Shown here piece by piece: positions 59,699-64,000 of a stretch of 64,000 nt of DNA. The notes below the pieces were generated by a model. That model saw nothing but the letters and a program-made list of their open reading frames with translations. It was not told the DNA's origin and ran no database searches. Each line of letters begins with the position of its first letter. Positions within the stretch are counted from its first letter, which is position 1. The position numbers and the translations under genes are program-made. Origin of the DNA: Halorientalis regularis (GTDB taxonomy: Archaea; Halobacteriota; Halobacteria; Halobacteriales; Haloarculaceae); assembly GCF_023698535.1 (NCBI RefSeq), contig NZ_JALJCL010000006.1:1-64000 (forward strand), in the 5' to 3' direction.

Positions 59699-62600
59699 TT
59701 ACTCTGAAGTTTGAACCATCTCAATATATTCATCGAGTAATTCCTGCGTGATTTCAGGTTCATCTCGCAGGAAGAACGCGACATCATCTTCATCTTCCAT
59801 GTTCATTAGATTCTTCCGCCGAACGTAGTAGCCATCACTCAGGCCGTAGCTGTGATGAACGAGGATGTCATCGCCGATATCTGCTTGTCGCTGTTGATAC
59901 CCGCTGAAATAGCCGTCCGCCTGAACGGCTTTCTTTATATTGTCAAGAAAGACACCGGATATGAACACACAGATACCGATATCCCACGGGCCGCCTACGT
60001 CTGATGCCCAACTTGTGTACGGGCTACTGGCACGGTTACCACCGCTACCGATGTCGAACGCGCCGGTAAAGATGTCCTCGACATCGATTGTTCCCGAGTC
60101 CAGCTGCGAAATCGCGCGACTCAGTACCGATACCCGGACTTTCATGTCGCTGTATCGGGATCGGCCCCGGCTCAGCTTCCGTCGCTTGAGTGATGTGTAT
60201 TCTTCGTTGCGTGCGTTTTTCGCTAACTCCTCCAGGTTCGCCCGAACACGCTGTGTCTCCTCTCGGCTGTTCAGGAGGTCGCTCTGCGCGAGGTCTTCAC
60301 GTCCAGTGGCACGAAAGACATCTTCCGGTTGCATATTTTTGATGTAGACGTGCCGATCGGACTCCGTGGACACGCTCCGGCTGGGTTCGGCTGAGTAGTC
60401 GTCCTGTTGGGCTCTGAACGACGTGCTCTGTTCTTCGTAGACCTCGCGCTTGTTGTTCAACCGCTGGAACAGATCGATCGTCGGATCGTACACTTCGATC
60501 CGGTCTTCGACATCGGTCAGTTCGGCCTGCAGTTTGTCGCGACGCTCTTCGATATCGTCTGTCTCGCCAACTTCAAGTCTGAATACACGACGAACAATAT
60601 CCCGTAGTTGGTCTTTGTCCGGATCTTCCGTAAGACTCGTTTCGAGTTCTCGGAGCAGGTCCTCGGGAGGGTCCTCAGCCTGCTCGCGCAACTGGTCCAA
60701 AACCCCGTCTCTAAGTGTGCGTTCCTCCCGTTCGACATCCTCGAGCACGTTCGACTCGTTGTAGGTCAATTCTGCGGTGAACTGGCCACCTGGTGGACCC
60801 ACGGAGAAGATACCACGATCATCCAGCCGGTTGTTCTGCATCCGGTAATCCTTGTGGGCCTGTTCTTTCTCTTCTTCAGTGGAACTCTGCCACGGCGCGA
60901 TGCTCTCGATTGTCCCTTCCTCCTGGTTCATATGGAAGAAAGCGACGCGACCCTGCTTGAGTTCCGAGAGCGAGCCCTCGATCGCCCGCCGATCCTCCTG
61001 AAAGTCGATTCCAACCTCGTTCAGGTCGTTTTGGACTCGATCCAACGCGTCTCGGACTCCGGATTCGGCGATTTGCTCCACTTCGTCTTCGGTATCGGCG
61101 TTGACGATGTTCGAGAGGAACTCATCAAGACGCGAACGGAGCGTGTTGAGGTCGGTCTCCAAGTCCATCCGAGCGATCTTTTGGAGGCGTGCAACGTCGT
61201 TTTCGACGTTGCGTTCCCAGTTGTTGACCAGACGCTTGACCTCCTCCGACTGCGCATCGCGTGCGTCTTCGAGTTCCTGAATCGCCTCTTCAAGCTCCGT
61301 CTCGAGTTGTTCCCGACGGTCTTCTAGGTCTTCGAGTTCCGATTCCAGTCGCTGGAGGCGGACACCGGGATTCGCGTTTGCACTGCCTGTCCCAATAAGG
61401 AATTCAAGTGCGTCGCGAATCTTCTTGTCGTCGACGGTTTTGATCCGACTAAGGATTTCCTTCCGCATCGCGATCAGTGTGAGATCCTTTTCTATAATCT
61501 CGGCCAGATGTTCATCGATGTTGTCGACGAACTGTCCCGTATCGCGACTGGTCGCATCGATAGCGCGAACCGACGCGGAGATCGTATCGACCTGCTGTGC
61601 GACGTCGCTGCTCTCCTCTTTTGCGTCCTCGATGATGTCCTCGAATATCGCAATGGACTCGTAATTCAACTCATTGAAGAGGTCGAACTCAAGCAACGTC
61701 GTCACCCGTTCGATCCGCTCGTTCAGGTCGGTTCGATCGAGATCACGGAGGCCGGTCTCCCCGTCTCCGAAGTGTTTGTCTAGGTGACGGTCGATCTCAG
61801 TGTAGATCTCCTCTTCGGCCTGTAGCGCTTCCTGTTTTTCGTCGAGAATGCCACGGAATGTCTGTCTGGCTTCGTTGATTGCCTCGACGTTGTATCGCAG
61901 GATCTGTGGGATCCCGATAGTAAAGGGCGCGTACTTCGGCGCATCGGCGAACGGATCTTCCAGTCCCTCCGTGTTGTAGTACGACGCCAGCATGTAGACG
62001 ACCGCCTCGTCGAACTCCTCGAGGAACCGGTCAGTCTGGATGCGGTTGCCCGTTTTGCCGTCGAATTCGGTCGGGTCGATCGGCAGCAGAATACGGTCTT
62101 TGAACACCTGTTCGTCGGTAAGCGAGAGATACTCCAGTTCAGAAAGTGCCGCGAACGCGTTCGTGTTCTCTTTGAGCCCTTCGAGGTGATTTGGCAGGAC
62201 CCCGAACAGCGTAATCTCAGCGGTCCGGTGGCGCTCTTTGAGGTGCTGAGCGAGGTCGGCAAGGATTCCCGAACCGGTCCCCCCGCCGAGGCCAGCCAGG
62301 ACTGCGACTTTCCCTTTTTCGGGTAGATCGATGTACTTCGAGATCTGATCGTCTTCGGCGTAGGCTTTATAATAGATTGCTTTCCCGAGCCCCCGTTTTC
62401 GGACGACACCCTTCGCAAAGTCGAGGTTTTCGTTGATGTGTTGGGGCTTGATCCACCAGTTCTCAGGGTCCATTCCGTTCCCTTCCGCTATCCGCGGAAC
62501 GGCCTCTTCACCGAGTAAATCAATGCTCCCGTCCAGCCTGATATCTTCGGTGACGAGTTTGTATTTGACCTCTATCGACCCGGGTCGCCCCTGATCTGTG

Positions 62601-62827
62601 TCCCGGACCTCTTCCTCAACCTCTGCGATACGTTGTCGGATGTCCGCGATCCGCTGTTTGTCGTTGTTCTGTTCGCCCTCAGCAGTATCCAGAATGGTAA
62701 CGGTCAACGACGGCGGGTCTGGTCTAGGTTCCAGAATCCCACGCAACACCCACTCGGATTCGAGAAGTTCCATCGCGATGGCCTTCCCTGCACCGCCAAC
62801 AGCAAAAATCCGGTCTGGAAACTTCAT
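59699..62827 (-). CDS. tubulin/FtsZ-superfamily protein with long coiled coil
   Basis: A 1042-residue protein. The N-terminus FAVGGAGKAIAMEL (8-21) corresponds to the first nucleotide loop of FtsZ, and AVLAGLGGGTGSGILADLAQ (175-194) contains GGGTGSG, the tubulin signature that holds GTP phosphates. Similar large tubulin-like proteins (FtsZ-like, Pfam Tubulin_2-type) are known in archaea and bacteria beside membrane proteins. After the GTPase part (about 1-400) lie long helices, including a Glu/Leu/Arg coiled coil (RLESELEDLEDRREQLETEL), and a C-terminal alpha/beta region. It is much longer than FtsZ or CetZ. A TATA box (CTTAATG) is about 30 nt upstream. First gene of the operon. Confidence 0.85.
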   Translation of the reverse strand: MKFPDRIFAVGGAGKAIAMELLESEWVLRGILEPRPDPPSLTVTILDTAEGEQNNDKQRIADIRQRIAEVEEEVRDTDQGRPGSIEVKYKLVTEDIRLDGSIDLLGEEAVPRIAEGNGMDPENWWIKPQHINENLDFAKGVVRKRGLGKAIYYKAYAEDDQISKYIDLPEKGKVAVLAGLGGGTGSGILADLAQHLKERHRTAEITLFGVLPNHLEGLKENTNAFAALSELEYLSLTDEQVFKDRILLPIDPTEFDGKTGNRIQTDRFLEEFDEAVVYMLASYYNTEGLEDPFADAPKYAPFTIGIPQILRYNVEAINEARQTFRGILDEKQEALQAEEEIYTEIDRHLDKHFGDGETGLRDLDRTDLNERIERVTTLLEFDLFNELNYESIAIFEDIIEDAKEESSDVAQQVDTISASVRAIDATSRDTGQFVDNIDEHLAEIIEKDLTLIAMRKEILSRIKTVDDKKIRDALEFLIGTGSANANPGVRLQRLESELEDLEDRREQLETELEEAIQELEDARDAQSEEVKRLVNNWERNVENDVARLQKIARMDLETDLNTLRSRLDEFLSNIVNADTEDEVEQIAESGVRDALDRVQNDLNEVGIDFQEDRRAIEGSLSELKQGRVAFFHMNQEEGTIESIAPWQSSTEEEKEQAHKDYRMQNNRLDDRGIFSVGPPGGQFTAELTYNESNVLEDVEREERTLRDGVLDQLREQAEDPPEDLLRELETSLTEDPDKDQLRDIVRRVFRLEVGETDDIEERRDKLQAELTDVEDRIEVYDPTIDLFQRLNNKREVYEEQSTSFRAQQDDYSAEPSRSVSTESDRHVYIKNMQPEDVFRATGREDLAQSDLLNSREETQRVRANLEELAKNARNEEYTSLKRRKLSRGRSRYSDMKVRVSVLSRAISQLDSGTIDVEDIFTGAFDIGSGGNRASSPYTSWASDVGGPWDIGICVFISGVFLDNIKKAVQADGYFSGYQQRQADIGDDILVHHSYGLSDGYYVRRKNLMNMEDEDDVAFFLRDEPEITQELLDEYIEMVQTSE

Positions 62828-63065
62828 CTATGGGAGATTGACAGCGGGGCTGACATTAAGTTTTGGATTGTGTAAGACTACGGATAGTGATGTCGATGTT
62901 GCCAACGGCTATTCATACCACACTATTCTGTTGCACTAATGAATTTTATAAATATTTTATCTTGAATAATAGATGAAAGACAGTACTACGGGTCGACAGA
63001 AGTTTCCAAAAAATGTCAAATGGATAAAGATAAATTGATTCGTGATGTGGATTTCGATACTTACT

Positions 63066-64000
63066 ATGAAGGAGTGCCCGAAGTCACGTCGGTCCGTGTT
63101 ACAAACAGTCGCTGGGATAGGAACTATAGGCGCAGTAGGAACGGGGGTCGGAACGGGGCAAACGGAAACAGAATCGTGGCCTCAATTCGGGTACGGTGTG
63201 GCGAACTCGGGCCATGCACCCGAGAACTCAGGCCCCGAATCTGCAGTCGAAGAACAGTGGTTGACGATGACATACGATAGAGTCCTGTCCTCGATAACGG
63301 TAGAAAACGGAAAACTGTATTTTGGGAATCGCCACGGCCTCTACGTGCTTGACAACTCAGACGGTAGCAAAGAGTGGGATTTTGCAGAAGCAGGTATCGT
63401 GTCATCGACCCCGGCGGTCGTAGATGGATCTGTTTACTTTGGCAGTCATGATAATCATGTTTACGCATTAGACGCCAGCGATGGATCGCAACAGTGGACA
63501 TACGAAACGGGGGATTACGTATACTCTTCACCCGTCGTCCAAGATGGGATGGTTGTCGTTGGGAGCGGCGACGGGAACGTGTACGCAATCAATCCATCTA
63601 ACGGCAGGGAGCTATGGAGTGCCCAAACAAGCGGGCCCGTGAACGCTTCGCCAGCTCTGGCGGACGGAACAATTTATATCGGCAGCCGTGATGGAAATGT
63701 GTACGCTCTTGATGCTGATGATGGTGCCAAAAATTGGACATTCGAGACCGGCAGTGGAATAGACTCTTCTCCAGCAGTCGGTGACCGGCAGGTATACGTC
63801 GGGAACCGTGACGGAACCATGTACGCACTGAGTACCGATGATGGGTCACGAGAGTGGACGACTGTGACCAGAGGTACTATTAAATCCTCACCAGCAGTAG
63901 CTTACAACTCCGTCTACGTCGGAAACGGGGACGGTACAATCTACGCACTGAATACACGTGACGGGACGGAACGTTGGTCAGTAGGTACCGGAAGCGCCGT
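63066..64000 (+). CDS. Tat-exported PQQ-type propeller protein (partial, runs off the end)
   Basis: An open frame from ATG at 63066 to the window end, 311 codons without stop. MKECPKSRRSVLQTVAGIGT is a Tat signal (twin Arg in SRRSVLQ), WPQFGYGVANSGHAPENSGP is the usual entry to haloarchaeal PQQ-binding-like propellers, and six 40-residue blades follow (VYFGSHDNHVYALDASDGSQ, then VYVGNGDGTIYALNTRDGTE). It diverges from the tubulin-like gene across 238 bp of A+T-rich DNA. A different frame starting at 63020 overlaps its beginning but lacks any propeller motif. The C-terminus, and so a membrane or kinase part, cannot be seen. Confidence 0.85.
   Translation, partial: MKECPKSRRSVLQTVAGIGTIGAVGTGVGTGQTETESWPQFGYGVANSGHAPENSGPESAVEEQWLTMTYDRVLSSITVENGKLYFGNRHGLYVLDNSDGSKEWDFAEAGIVSSTPAVVDGSVYFGSHDNHVYALDASDGSQQWTYETGDYVYSSPVVQDGMVVVGSGDGNVYAINPSNGRELWSAQTSGPVNASPALADGTIYIGSRDGNVYALDADDGAKNWTFETGSGIDSSPAVGDRQVYVGNRDGTMYALSTDDGSREWTTVTRGTIKSSPAVAYNSVYVGNGDGTIYALNTRDGTERWSVGTGSA

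Noticed and set aside
63020-63280. 86-codon frame at the start of the last propeller gene
   Set aside because: It loses all propeller similarity. The frame from 63066 begins with a Tat signal and stays open to the end.

Overview
The window is chromosomal DNA of a halophilic archaeon (class Halobacteria). The evidence is high G+C, very acidic proteins, leaderless TATA promoters about 25-30 nt before start codons, an S-layer glycoprotein with a PGF-CTERM anchor beside archaeosortase A, archaeal ribosomal proteins L11/L1/L10/L12, and haloarchaeal transposases. The genus cannot be fixed from the sequence alone.

Layout. 1-0.6 kb: the end of a transposase and a tRNA-Thr. 0.7-7.2 kb: translation and cell-surface genes (Trm5, diphthine synthase, archaeosortase A, S-layer glycoprotein). 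7.4-8.3 kb: a VapBC-like toxin-antitoxin pair flanked by a perfect 33-bp direct repeat of the 3' end of the neighbouring VOC gene. 8.3-15.1 kb: VOC protein, DRG-type GTPase, amino-acid permease, TrkA-like protein, and a CPA-type antiporter with its regulatory subunit. 15.2-20.6 kb: rpl11, then rpl1-rpl10-rpl12 behind an L1-type leader hairpin; between them sit a CrtI-type desaturase and a divergent Brp/Blh-like protein that share a promoter-proximal motif. 20.7-27 kb: histidine kinase, TctA-like permease, type IV pilin, a decayed corA, an orphan FlaD/E-domain protein and an actin-like ATPase. 27-32 kb: two paralogous PH-like/helical proteins flanking a solitary N6 adenine methyltransferase. 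32-41 kb: small proteins, an M48 protease gene broken by one in-frame amber codon, and an AIM24 - cytochrome P450 - carotenoid oxygenase run. 41.5-44.1 kb: a compact integrative element (tyrosine recombinase plus two membrane proteins) between an intact tRNA-Val and a copy of its 3' end. 44-47 kb: housekeeping genes (MBL hydrolase, cobalamin adenosyltransferase, rhomboid, zinc ribbon). 47.3-48.9 kb: two damaged insertion sequences.

49-64 kb is the most unusual part and has lower G+C. A run on the minus strand encodes a tubulin/FtsZ-superfamily protein with a long coiled coil, a polytopic membrane GTPase, a single-pass protein with a glycosylation-rich outer domain, and a 1529-residue protein with a Tat signal, two eight-blade PQQ-type propellers, a PKD-like domain, a membrane segment, a third propeller and a kinase-like domain lacking the usual catalytic Asp. 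Two more kinase-like genes and a Tat-exported propeller protein lie on either side. I infer an envelope-sensing system in which outer propellers pass a signal through pseudokinases and a GTPase to a cytoskeletal or membrane-remodelling tubulin homologue. This is an inference from architecture and gene order, not a demonstrated function.
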